The notes under the pieces were generated by a model. It did no database searches, was not told the origin of the DNA, and worked only from the letters and a program-made list of their open reading frames with translations. This document shows positions 1 to 6,282 of a stretch of 13,206 nt of DNA, in pieces. This stretch comes from Candidatus Krumholzibacteriia bacterium (lineage in GTDB: Bacteria > Krumholzibacteriota > Krumholzibacteriia > LZORAL124-64-63). The position numbers and the translations under genes were made by a program. Numbering within the stretch: position 1 is the stretch's first letter; every line of letters begins with the position of its first letter. The stretch lies in the NCBI GenBank assembly GCA_014859985.1, contig JACZKN010000020.1:1-13206 (forward strand), in the 5' to 3' direction.

Positions 1-2
1 CC

Positions 3-593
3 CGCGACGCGGCCCTGCCGGCGGCGGCGCGGTTCGCCGATCCCGCCCAGGTCCGCACCTGGCGCAAGTGGGTCGATGCGACCGTGGCGCGTTCGGCCCG
101 CGAGAAGATCCCCGCCATCGTCGTCTACAAGGAGAAGCGCCTGCTCGTGCTGTACGACCGCGGGCGGGCCGTGGCGGTCTACACCGCGGACATGGGCCGC
201 AACCGCCTGCAGCAGAAGCGCCACGCCGGCGACAAGGCGACGCCCGAGGGCCGCTACCACGTGACCGCCAAGAAGCAGGGCGGCCAGACCCGCTACTACA
301 AGGCCCTGCTGCTGGACTACCCCAACGACGAGGACCGGTCCCGGTTCGCGCGCATCCGCGCCGAAGGCGGCGTGCCCGACGGGGTCGGCCCGGGGCGCCA
401 CATCGAGATCCACGGACACGGCGGCCGCGAACGGGACTGGACCGACGGCTGCGTCGCCCTGAGCGACCCCGACATGGACACCTTGTTCGCGAAGGTGGCC
501 GTCGGTACGCCCGTGACCATCGTCGGCGGCGACGGGCAGGACGGCGTCTTCTCCTCGCTGTGGCGGGATCATGCCGCGGAGAACGGACGGTGA
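3..593 (+). CDS. L,D-transpeptidase (YkuD fold), 5' end cut off by window edge
   Basis: The reading frame is open from the first bases of the window, so the gene starts upstream. A GTG at 84 exists, but protein-like sequence (QVRTWRKWVDATVARSAREK) continues in frame before it, so I treat 84 as internal. The visible part holds a full YkuD domain. It opens with a beta-strand pair (AIVVYKEKRLLVLYDRG), followed by GDKATPEGRY and an IEIHGHGG...DWTDGCVALS motif; the Cys codon is at 450-452. In this family that Cys forms the acyl-enzyme that makes 3-3 crosslinks in peptidoglycan or attaches proteins to it, in the periplasm. The residue before the GC pair is Asp rather than the common His, as in the DWTxGCxAL subgroup. 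The stop overlaps the next gene's GTG by four bases (GTGA), which indicates one operon. The family is confident; the substrate is not known. Confidence 0.85.
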   Translation, partial: RDAALPAAARFADPAQVRTWRKWVDATVARSAREKIPAIVVYKEKRLLVLYDRGRAVAVYTADMGRNRLQQKRHAGDKATPEGRYHVTAKKQGGQTRYYKALLLDYPNDEDRSRFARIRAEGGVPDGVGPGRHIEIHGHGGRERDWTDGCVALSDPDMDTLFAKVAVGTPVTIVGGDGQDGVFSSLWRDHAAENGR

Positions 594-1204
594 TCGTGCG
601 CCTGCATCCGGCCGCCGTGGCCGCCGCCCTGCTCGTCACCGCCACGGTCGTTGTGGTCGCCGGCAGCGGCTACCGCGAGGCGCCCCTGGTGCCGGCCCCG
701 GCGGCGGCACCCTCGACCGAACAGAAGCGCCTGGAGAAGGCCCTCGGCGCCCGCATCCCGGCCGGTCCCCACATCGTGATCGACCAGACCCACAACCGCC
801 TCGAGGTGCGCCGCGGACGCGAGGTCCTGATCACCGCCGTGTGCTCGGCCGGGTCGGGCATGGTGCTCAGGGAAAACGGCGGCGAGGGGCGGAGCTGGGT
901 CTTCGACACACCGCGCGGCCGCTACGCCGTGCGCACCAAGCTGAAGAACCCCGCGTGGCGCAAACCGGACTGGGCCTTCATCGAGGAAGGCCTGCCCGTG
1001 CCCGAGGATCCGGGCGAGCGGATCGAGTACGGGGCGTTGGGGGATTACGCCCTCTACTTCGGCGACGGATTCATGATCCACGGCACCCTTTACGAGCGGC
1101 TGCTCGGACGGAGCGTCACCCATGGCTGCATCCGGCTGGGTCGGGACGACCTGGCGGCGGTCTACCGGGCCTGTCCGGTGGGCACGCCCATCTTCATCTT
1201 CTGA
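590..1204 (+). CDS. Membrane-anchored L,D-transpeptidase (YkuD fold)
   Basis: This encodes 204 residues from a GTG at 590. I chose it because GGAGA at 578-582 lies seven bases upstream and the start overlaps the previous stop by four bases. Residues about 7-25 are hydrophobic and would act as a signal peptide or membrane anchor, followed by a Pro/Ala linker. The YkuD domain starts near HIVIDQTHNRLEV and ends with PVGTPIFIF. The catalytic motif is complete: H164 in FMIHGT, then SVTHGCIRL with H179 and C180. The family performs L,D-transpeptidation of peptidoglycan stem peptides in the periplasm. An acidic, Trp-containing insert (KPDWAFIEEGLPVPEDPGER) before the catalytic part is typical of one YkuD subgroup. 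It is the middle gene of three YkuD-related genes. Confidence 0.88.
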   Translation: MIVRLHPAAVAAALLVTATVVVVAGSGYREAPLVPAPAAAPSTEQKRLEKALGARIPAGPHIVIDQTHNRLEVRRGREVLITAVCSAGSGMVLRENGGEGRSWVFDTPRGRYAVRTKLKNPAWRKPDWAFIEEGLPVPEDPGERIEYGALGDYALYFGDGFMIHGTLYERLLGRSVTHGCIRLGRDDLAAVYRACPVGTPIFIF

Positions 1205-1226
1205 GCGGCGGCGCGGCGCAGCGGCC

Positions 1227-1841
1227 GTGGTGCTGGCGCTCCTGGTCCTGGTCGGGGGCGCGTCGTGGGCGGCCTCGGGCGGCGACGATCCCGACGCGGC
1301 CCAGGTGAAGCTCGCCCTGGCGCTGGCCCGCACCGACTCGTTCTACCTCGTGCTCGACCTGCGCCGGGCCGAGCTGCACCTGATGCTGGGCGGGGTTCCC
1401 CTGCGCACGTTCCCCTACACCGTGGCCGCGGTCGCCAGCCCGCGGGTCGCGTTCACCGCGGGACGGACGCCCAGGGACTGGACCGGCCGCGTCTGGCGGG
1501 ACGGCGGGATCGCCCCGGCGCCGAGACGCGAACGGGCCGAGATCACGCCGCCGCCCGTGGGGTCGGGCGCCGCGCCGGAGATCGTCGTGCCGCCGCTACC
1601 GGGCGACGGACCGCCGCCCCCGGCCCGCTTCCTGGTCCGCTTCGCGGATGGTCTCGAACTGGAGATCCGACGGGAAGGCGACGCCGGGGCGACGGGCCTG
1701 CGCGACCGGCTGGGCCTGCTGGCTGACCCGCGGCGGCCACACCTGCGCCTGCGCCTGACGCTGTCCGCGGACCACGCCACCGACCTCTACCGCTGCCTGC
1801 CGCCCGGGGTCCTGCTGGTGGTGCTGGGGCGTCCCGCCTGA
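1227..1841 (+). CDS. Exported YkuD-like protein lacking the catalytic Cys motif
   Basis: The protein has a hydrophobic export signal (VLALLVLVGGASWA) and then about 185 residues. The segment from residue 39 (FYLVLDLRRAELHLMLGG) matches the first strands of the YkuD domain in the preceding gene. The end (DLYRCLPPGVLLVVL, residues 186-200) matches that protein's AVYRACPVGTPIFIF. The middle, where the HGC motif should be, is replaced by a Pro-rich stretch (ITPPPVGSG...PPLPGDGPPPPARF). The only Cys is in the YRCLPPG segment and is not in a catalytic context. I infer a diverged, probably non-catalytic paralog that may partner the two enzymes. The start is unsure: GTG 1227 or 1230 leaves no basic n-region, although RRRG is encoded just upstream. 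The only canonical in-frame start further up is ATG 1122, with GGAG at 1110-1113, but it overlaps the previous gene by 83 bases. No database family could be checked. Confidence 0.68.
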   Translation: MVLALLVLVGGASWAASGGDDPDAAQVKLALALARTDSFYLVLDLRRAELHLMLGGVPLRTFPYTVAAVASPRVAFTAGRTPRDWTGRVWRDGGIAPAPRRERAEITPPPVGSGAAPEIVVPPLPGDGPPPPARFLVRFADGLELEIRREGDAGATGLRDRLGLLADPRRPHLRLRLTLSADHATDLYRCLPPGVLLVVLGRPA

Positions 1842-1880
1842 CACCGCGGTCCCGGCCCGGTCCAGCCCCGAAGGTCCGGC

Positions 1881-2087
1881 CTAGAGCCCCCAGCCGAACT
1901 TCGCCGCCAGCACCAGCAGCACCGCCGGCAGCAGGAACCAGGTCAGCGCCAAGGGCAGCGCGCTGCGGGTGTAGGCCGACGGCGCGGTCGCCGGAGCCGT
2001 GGTGGCCGGGTTCCCGGCGACGGTCTTCTTCCTGCCGGAAAACAACTTGCGGGGCATCAACGGAGTCGGGCTGGTGATGGTCGCCAT
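1881..2087 (-). CDS. Small tail-anchored membrane protein, function unknown
   Basis: This is a 68-residue protein. The N-terminal half is basic and then Ala/Thr/Pro-rich (PRKLFSGRKK, ATTAPATAPSA). The C-terminal half is a single hydrophobic segment (ALPLALTWFLLPAVLLVLAA, about residues 44-63) followed by KFGWGL. A basic cytoplasmic face and a C-terminal membrane helix suggest a tail-anchored or N-in topology. I consider it real because GGAG stands about ten bases before the ATG (GGAGAGTGCCACCATG) and a promoter-like pair lies further upstream on the same strand. Its neighbours converge on it from the left (YkuD-like gene) and diverge from it on the right (trmJ), so it is probably a single-gene unit. 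I do not recognise the family, and no function can be assigned from sequence. Confidence 0.62.
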   Translation of the reverse strand: MATITSPTPLMPRKLFSGRKKTVAGNPATTAPATAPSAYTRSALPLALTWFLLPAVLLVLAAKFGWGL

Positions 2088-2215
2088 GGTGGCACTCTCC
2101 GATCCCGACAGGCACGGAAGCCTGCCGGCAACGGCTGGGCGCGTGGGTGCGAGGGGTGCACGTGCAGGTAGACTGGGATCAGGTCTCCGGAGCCCTCGGG
2201 CGGAGGACGGCTGTT

Positions 2216-2244
2216 ACTATAATCGCGGCGGCGGCGGCGGGCAA
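2216..2244 (-). promoter_or_regulatory. Putative sigma-70-type promoter for the small membrane protein
   Basis: Read on the minus strand, TTGCCC (2244 to 2239) and TATAGT (2221 to 2216) are separated by 17 bases. They match four and five of six consensus positions. Transcription would start near 2209 and give a leader of about 120 bases before the ATG at 2087. The sequence is an AT-rich island in very GC-rich DNA, which adds some weight. This is prediction by eye only. Confidence 0.38.
2218..2223 (+). promoter_or_regulatory. Perfect TATAAT -10-like hexamer facing trmJ
   Basis: TATAAT occurs at 2218-2223 on the plus strand, about 114 bases before the trmJ start. No good -35 hexamer lies 16-18 bases upstream (CTCGGG at 2195-2200). 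It overlaps the minus-strand TATAGT, so the two divergent genes may share one AT-rich melting site. A (GCG) run follows at about 2225-2240. Confidence 0.3.
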
Positions 2245-2336
2245 GGGCCGGCCGACCCGTCCGGTCTTGTCCAGTACCCGCCGGCGTGTTATGCCGGAGC
2301 ATCCCGCCACCGCGCCCCCCCGAAAGGATGCCGCCC

Positions 2337-3197
2337 GTGAGCGCCGACCGACCCGCCCCTAGCCTGGACAACGTGGTGATCGTCCTGTCCCGGACCACCG
2401 AGCCCATGAACATCGGCGCCGCCTGCCGCGCCATGAAGACCATGGGGCTGAGGCACCTGCGCCTGATCGAACCCCTGAACCCCAAGGGGTACAGCGCCCG
2501 GGCCCTGGCCCACGGCGCCGAGGACATCCTGGACGCCGCCGAGGTGGTGGGCACCCTGACGGAGGCCGTCGCCGACTGCCTCATGGTCACCGGCACCACC
2601 GCCCGGCGGCGGCAGCTGCGCAAGCACGCCCTGCTGACCCCCGCGGAGATGAGCGACCACGTGGCCGACCACGCGCGCGACGGCAAGGTGGCCGTGCTCT
2701 TCGGCACCGAGCGCACCGGCCTGACCAACGACGAGGTGGGCATCTGCCGCTTCCTCTCCACCGTCGACACCGCGCCCGAGCAGCCGTCCCTGAACCTGGC
2801 CCAGGCGGTGATGCTCTACAGCTGGGAGATCCGGCAGGCCCTGGTCCGCGCCGGCGCCGAGGCCGACTCCCATAACACGCTGCCCGCCCGCGGGCCGGGC
2901 GTGCGCCGGCCGGAACTGCGCGTCCGGCACCCCCACCGCGCCACGAAGCTGCCCGTGCAGCGGGAACTGGACGCCATGTACGCGCACCTGGCCGCGGTGA
3001 TGGACGCGGTGGGCTACAGCGCGCACGAGCGGCACAAGTTCCTGACCTACCTGCGGCAGCTGCACCAGCGGGCCGGCATCGTCAACTGGGAGACCCACAT
3101 CTACCACATCCTGTGCAAGCGCATCCTCAAGGCCCTGGACCGGCCCAAGTACGACGGCCAGGTGCCCGAGGACCTCTTCGGCGGGGACGAGGCCTGA
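2337..3197 (+). CDS. trmJ: tRNA (cytidine/uridine-32-2'-O)-methyltransferase, TrmJ type (SPOUT family)
   Basis: This is a 286-residue SPOUT methyltransferase that would 2'-O-methylate position 32 in the anticodon loop of tRNAs using S-adenosylmethionine. The start is GTG 2337, chosen because AAAGGA at 2323-2328 sits eight bases upstream and the family N-terminus begins here. Family motifs are in order: VVIVLSRTTEPMNIGAACRA (residues 13-32, substrate-side N and R), then VAVLFGTERTGLTNDEV (118-134) and PEQPSLNLAQAV (147-158). The last two form the knotted SAM site. The C-terminal helical extension (MYAHLAAVMDAVGY...RQLHQRAGI) resembles that of TrmJ. Length is near the family's usual 240-290. 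It stands alone, divergent from the small membrane gene and convergent with the HPt gene. The exact target nucleotide is inferred from family. Confidence 0.85.
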   Translation: MSADRPAPSLDNVVIVLSRTTEPMNIGAACRAMKTMGLRHLRLIEPLNPKGYSARALAHGAEDILDAAEVVGTLTEAVADCLMVTGTTARRRQLRKHALLTPAEMSDHVADHARDGKVAVLFGTERTGLTNDEVGICRFLSTVDTAPEQPSLNLAQAVMLYSWEIRQALVRAGAEADSHNTLPARGPGVRRPELRVRHPHRATKLPVQRELDAMYAHLAAVMDAVGYSAHERHKFLTYLRQLHQRAGIVNWETHIYHILCKRILKALDRPKYDGQVPEDLFGGDEA

Positions 3198-3203
3198 CGC
3201 ACC

Positions 3204-3237
3204 GCGGCCCGGGCCGGTCGTTGCCGGTCCGGGCCGC
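3204..3237. terminator. GC-rich hairpin between convergent trmJ and HPt genes
   Basis: The arms 3204-3217 (GCGGCCCGGGCCGG) and 3224-3237 (CCGGTCCGGGCCGC) pair over 14 positions with a single G-T wobble around a six-base loop. There is no T-run, so it is not a classical intrinsic terminator. Its position, seven bases after the trmJ stop and 18 bases beyond the end of the HPt gene on the other strand, fits a bidirectional stop. Confidence 0.6.
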
Positions 3238-3254
3238 CGCAGGCAGGGGGCCGC

Positions 3255-3623
3255 TCAGGCGCGGATGCCGCCGATGGCCGCGAACACGGCCGCGTACTCC
3301 CGGTCCAGGGCTTCGCGCCACTGGCGGGCGGCTTCGAGGTTGCCGGCGCGGGCCGTCAGTTCGAGGCCCTTGCAGACCATGGCCAGGCGGCCGGCCCCGT
3401 AGGTGGCGCAGGCGCCCTTGAGGCTGTGGGCCATCTCGACGATGGTGGGCAGTCCGCCCGCGGCCAGGGCCTGGCCGATACCCTCGTAGAGGGGCGGCGC
3501 GTGGGCGAGAAAAAGGTCGCGCAATTCGGCGAGGATCTCGGGCGAGCCGCCGAACTCGCTCATCAGGCGGCTCTCGTCGATGACCGGCACGTCGGGTCCG
3601 GGCAGGGTCAGCAGCGTGGTCAC
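3255..3623 (-). CDS. Stand-alone HPt (histidine phosphotransfer) domain protein
   Basis: This is a 122-residue cytoplasmic protein made of one HPt four-helix bundle. The phosphorylated His is H66 in the motif EMAHSLKGACATYGAGRLA, which matches the HPt consensus (AHxLKGxxxxxGxxxLA). The N-terminal part (DESRLMSEFGGSPEILAELRDLFL) is the usual first helix pair. HPt proteins shuttle phosphoryl groups between receiver domains in multistep phosphorelays. The start is a GTG at 3621-3623, with AGAGAGG seven bases upstream. No kinase or regulator is fused or adjacent. The nearest candidate partner is the hybrid kinase at 6457-10443, which has receiver domains but no HPt. The partner is inferred, not shown. 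Confidence 0.87.
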   Translation of the reverse strand: MTTLLTLPGPDVPVIDESRLMSEFGGSPEILAELRDLFLAHAPPLYEGIGQALAAGGLPTIVEMAHSLKGACATYGAGRLAMVCKGLELTARAGNLEAARQWREALDREYAAVFAAIGGIRA

Positions 3624-3843
3624 GGGCGAACCTCTCTTCGGTCGTGGCGTTCGCGGTCGCGTCGTCGTCGCTCGTCGGGTCTTCGGCCGCGGATTCCGTT
3701 CCTTTACCGCCGGTTGCGGGGGCGGGAACCCGGTCGCCCCCGGGGGTGTTGCATCCTGCCGGCGGCCCTGCGGGTGCGCCGGCCGATCCTGTCACTGGTC
3801 GCCCCCCGACCGGCCCTGGCTCCAGCTTCCGGGAGACACCGTC

Positions 3844-5076
3844 ATGCCCCTGGTGAACGTCACGCCGCGCACGGTCGCGTGGGCCGCCCTCCTCTGCTGC
3901 CTTGTCCTGGCCGCCCTGGCCGCCGCCGAGACCGTCACCCTGCCCGCCGAGGCGCCCGCCCGCCGCACCGTGGCCCTGCAGGAGGTGTGGCGCCTGGGCG
4001 GGGACGACGAGAACGATCCGCTGCTGGGCCTGGTCACCGGCGGCGCCGTCGACGACCAGGGGCGGGTCTACCTGGTGGACCGGCAGCTCTCGCAGATCCT
4101 GGTGATCGCAGCGGACGGCAGACTGGTCGCCACCCTCGGCCGCGAGGGCGACGGCCCCGGCGAACTGCGCAGCCCCCACGGCGTCTTCGTCACCGCCACC
4201 GGCGTGGGCGTGGTCCAGGGCTTCCCCGCGAAGATCACCTACCTGGCCCCCGACGGCACCCCCGCCGGCGAGGCGCGCCTGGGCGGCGAGGCCAGCGAGG
4301 GCGGCTTCCACTTCGTGCGCCGGATCGCCCACGTGCAGGACCTCCTGGTGGGGGCCACCGGCCGCGGCGCCTTCGACATGGACAAGGGCACCAACACCAC
4401 CACCTCCAGCCTGGGCGTGATGGACATGCAGGGCACGTTCCGGACCACCTTCGCCGAGCACGTCCAGGAGCAGAACTTCCAGCGCTTCGAGTTCGACGAG
4501 ACGAAGAACTGGGCCGAGCACTCCGCGTGGTGCGTCTCGCCCCAGGGGCTGATCTACTCGGCCGCGGCGCGGGACCGCTGGGCCATCAACGTGCGCGACC
4601 TGGCCGGCAACCTGGTGCGGACCTGCGAGCGGCCGTTCACGCCGCGCCGGCGGACCGCGGAGGACAAGGCCGAGGTGGGGTCGGACATGCGCATCATCAT
4701 GAACGGCCGGCGGGTGGAGCCCGAGATCACGGCCCTGGACACCGACGAGGCCATCGCCGGCCTCGAGGCCGCCGCCGACGGCCGGGTGTTCGTCGTCTCC
4801 TCTTGGGACCGCCGGGCGCGCCTGGACAAGGGGACGGCCGGGCGCTACGACGTGCTCTCGCCCGAGGGCCAGCTCGTCGAGCAGCTGACCCTGACCTTCC
4901 CGGAGTTCGACCCCGAGCACGACGCGCTGGTCTGGCTGGACGGCACGCGCTTCCTGGTCATCCGCAACTTCGAGGACGCCAACGCCGCCATGGACGGGGG
5001 CGACGGCGGGGACGAGGAGGCCGACCTGGGCGACGCCGAGCCCCTGGAGGTGGTGTTGGTGCGGGTGAGCGGGTAG
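3844..5076 (+). CDS. Exported 6-bladed beta-propeller (NHL-like) protein
   Basis: This encodes 410 residues from ATG 3844, with GGGAGA seven bases upstream. Residues about 10-28 form a signal peptide (VAWAALLCCLVLAALAAA). There is no clear lipobox, although two Cys lie inside the hydrophobic core. The mature part carries propeller blades of the 6-bladed/NHL type: GGAVDDQGRVYLVDRQLSQILVI, then the hallmark LGREGDGPGEL (about 98-108) followed by SPHGVFV, and later AWCVSPQGLIYSAAARDRWAI and GLEAAADGRVFVVSSWDRR. The C-terminus has an acidic Gly/Asp/Glu loop before a last strand (LEVVLVRVSG). Such proteins are common in FCB-like bacteria and are thought to bind ligands or proteins outside the inner membrane. 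No enzymatic motif is visible and no function is assigned. It is divergent from the HPt gene, with 220 bases between them holding no recognisable promoter. Confidence 0.75.
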   Translation: MPLVNVTPRTVAWAALLCCLVLAALAAAETVTLPAEAPARRTVALQEVWRLGGDDENDPLLGLVTGGAVDDQGRVYLVDRQLSQILVIAADGRLVATLGREGDGPGELRSPHGVFVTATGVGVVQGFPAKITYLAPDGTPAGEARLGGEASEGGFHFVRRIAHVQDLLVGATGRGAFDMDKGTNTTTSSLGVMDMQGTFRTTFAEHVQEQNFQRFEFDETKNWAEHSAWCVSPQGLIYSAAARDRWAINVRDLAGNLVRTCERPFTPRRRTAEDKAEVGSDMRIIMNGRRVEPEITALDTDEAIAGLEAAADGRVFVVSSWDRRARLDKGTAGRYDVLSPEGQLVEQLTLTFPEFDPEHDALVWLDGTRFLVIRNFEDANAAMDGGDGGDEEADLGDAEPLEVVLVRVSG

Positions 5077-5103
5077 GGGTGTGGACCGGCGGGTAGTGCT
5101 GGG

Positions 5104-5125
5104 CAAGGACCCCCGGGGGCCCTTG
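5104..5125. repeat. 22-bp GC palindrome downstream of the propeller gene
   Basis: CAAGGACCCCCGGGGGCCCTTG is self-complementary apart from one mismatched pair. Next to it is a second short inverted repeat, TGATC...GATCA (5124-5140). It may end transcription of the propeller gene, whose stop is 28 bases upstream, but it has no loop and no T-run, so a site for a dimeric protein is also possible. Confidence 0.4.
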
Positions 5126-5143
5126 ATCTCGTTGTGATCATCC

Positions 5144-5215
5144 GTGAGTGCGGTGGCTATTGAAACTCGCGCCCAGAATTGGGTTCCGGATGGGGATTTG
5201 AGTAGGGACAGAACC
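5144..5215. other. Lower-GC segment, possible mobile-element end or REP-like remnant
   Basis: This stretch is clearly less GC-rich than its surroundings and codes for nothing I can see. It contains CCCAGAATTGGG and an inverted pair GGTTC (5182-5186) and GAACC (5211-5215) bracketing a GGGGATTTGAGTAGGGACA core. The right arm reaches into the first codons of the dps remnant. The look recalls REP sequences of REP-associated tyrosine transposases, but that is an impression. No transposase gene is present. Confidence 0.3.
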
Positions 5216-5358
5216 TGAAGGACTACCGCGGCAAGGTGCGCGGCGGCATCGACACCGCCGAGGAGGCGGACGACCGCGGCACGGCCAACCTGCTGGACCC
5301 GGTGCTCGACCACCTGGACAAGGAGATCTGGATGCTGGGGGCGTTCCTGGCCGAATAG
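5212..5358 (+). pseudogene. dps: 3' remnant of a Dps/ferritin-like gene
   Basis: Forty-eight codons in frame 5212-5355, ending at TAG 5356-5358, read LKDYRGKVRGGIDTAEEADD, then RGTANLLDPVLDHLDKEIWM and LGAFLAE. This matches the last helices of Dps mini-ferritins (the pattern AxxxxDxxTAxLL...LxKxxWML). These proteins store iron and shield DNA in starved cells as 12-subunit shells. An intact Dps has about 150-180 residues, and the N-terminal three quarters with the ferroxidase residues is absent. An in-frame TAG at 5203-5205 closes the frame, and there is no start codon or ribosome binding site. I conclude it is a broken gene, perhaps cut by the event that left the segment just upstream. An assembly artefact is the alternative. 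Confidence 0.62.
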
Positions 5359-5379
5359 TCCGGCCGTTCCCTGCGCATG

Positions 5380-5407
5380 GGCCGCCCGGTCACCAGGCCG
5401 GGCGGCC
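5380..5407. terminator. Strong hairpin between the dps remnant and mqnP
   Basis: The arms 5380-5389 (GGCCGCCCGG) and 5398-5407 (CCGGGCGGCC) are perfectly complementary around an eight-base loop. Only TT follows on the plus strand. It sits 11 bases beyond the mqnP stop on the minus strand and 22 bases past the dps remnant stop, so it probably serves both directions. Confidence 0.65.
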
Positions 5408-5417
5408 TTCGTCGTCG

Positions 5418-6272
5418 CTAGATCAGGTACAGGTCCACCGCCACGACCCCCAGCAGCACCATCCCCACCCACGAGTTGATGGTGAAGAAGGCCTTGTCGA
5501 TGCGGCGCATGTCGCCGCCCTGGACGATGGCCTGCTCCCAGGCCAGCAGGCCGGCCATGATCGCCACGCCGGCCAGGGAGACCGGTCCCAGGGCCTCGGC
5601 CCGCCTGAAGGCCCCCGCCACGCCGGCGACCGCCAGCACGTGGAAGACCCGCGACAGCTGCAGGGCGCGCGCGACCCCCAGCCGCGAGGCCAGGGAGTGC
5701 AGCCCCGCCTTGCGGTCGAAATCCACGTCCTGGATGCCGTAGATGGTGTCGAATCCCGCCACCCAGAACATCACGCCCGCGGCCAGCCACAAGGGGAACG
5801 GGGCGAACGAACCGGTGGCCGCCAGCCAGGCCCCGACCGGCGCGATGGCCAGGCCCAGGCCCAGCCCCAGGTGCGCCGCCGCCGACACCCGCTTCAGGTA
5901 CGAGTAGCCCAGCACCACCGCCAAGGCGACCGGGGACAGCTTCAGGCACAGGGGGTTGAGCATCCCCGCGGCCAGCACCAGCAGGCCGGCGCCCAGGATC
6001 GTCAGCACCCCGGCGCCCCATGCCGAAACCGTGCCCGCGGGCAGGTGCCGGTCCGCCGTGCGCGGGTTGGCGGCGTCCAGATGGCGGTCCGCCAAGCGGT
6101 TGAAGGCCATGGCGGCGCTGCGGGCCCCGACCATGGCCACCAGCACCCACCCCAGCACCCCGAGCGGGGGGCGGCCGTCGGTCGCGGCCAGCAGGCTGAT
6201 CAGGGCGAACGGCAGGGCGAAGACCGTGTGCTCGAACTTGATGAACGACAGGTAGCGGCCGATCAGGGGCAT
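5418..6272 (-). CDS. mqnP: UbiA-family prenyltransferase, probable menaquinone prenyltransferase MqnP
   Basis: This 284-residue integral membrane protein of the UbiA family has about eight to nine hydrophobic helices. The two aspartate motifs that bind the Mg-diphosphate of the polyprenyl donor are present: NRLADRHLD (N58, D62, D66) and DTIYGIQDVDFDRKAG (D182, D184, D186). The N-terminus FIKFEHTVFALPFALISLLA is typical of the subgroup annotated as 4-hydroxybenzoate prenyltransferase-like and linked to the futalosine pathway. There it would attach the polyprenyl tail to the naphthoate ring. The start is ATG 6270-6272, with GGAG seven bases upstream. UbiD-, UbiX- and MenG-type genes 4-7 kb away support a role in menaquinone synthesis. 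If futalosine genes were absent from the genome, a MenA-like or UbiA role would have to be considered. Confidence 0.85.
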   Translation of the reverse strand: MPLIGRYLSFIKFEHTVFALPFALISLLAATDGRPPLGVLGWVLVAMVGARSAAMAFNRLADRHLDAANPRTADRHLPAGTVSAWGAGVLTILGAGLLVLAAGMLNPLCLKLSPVALAVVLGYSYLKRVSAAAHLGLGLGLAIAPVGAWLAATGSFAPFPLWLAAGVMFWVAGFDTIYGIQDVDFDRKAGLHSLASRLGVARALQLSRVFHVLAVAGVAGAFRRAEALGPVSLAGVAIMAGLLAWEQAIVQGGDMRRIDKAFFTINSWVGMVLLGVVAVDLYLI

Positions 6273-6282
6273 GGCGCGGCTC

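Noticed and set aside
84..593. GTG 84 as the true start of the first gene
   Set aside because: Protein-like sequence continues upstream in frame to the window edge, and the start would leave no signal peptide for a periplasmic enzyme.
2225..2240. GCG-rich run as a phase-variable microsatellite
   Set aside because: It is short, interrupted and in a high-GC background, and lies outside coding sequence and outside the best promoter spacer contacts.
2286..2336. Upstream ATGs (2286-region start and ATG 2328) for trmJ
   Set aside because: The extra residues are not family-like, and the AAAGGA site fits GTG 2337 but overlaps ATG 2328.
3640..3720. GTCGTCGTC-rich stretch between the HPt and propeller genes as a repeat array or regulatory element
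   Set aside because: The units are irregular and typical of GC-rich composition; no consistent period or spacer structure, so neither a CRISPR nor a defined repeat.
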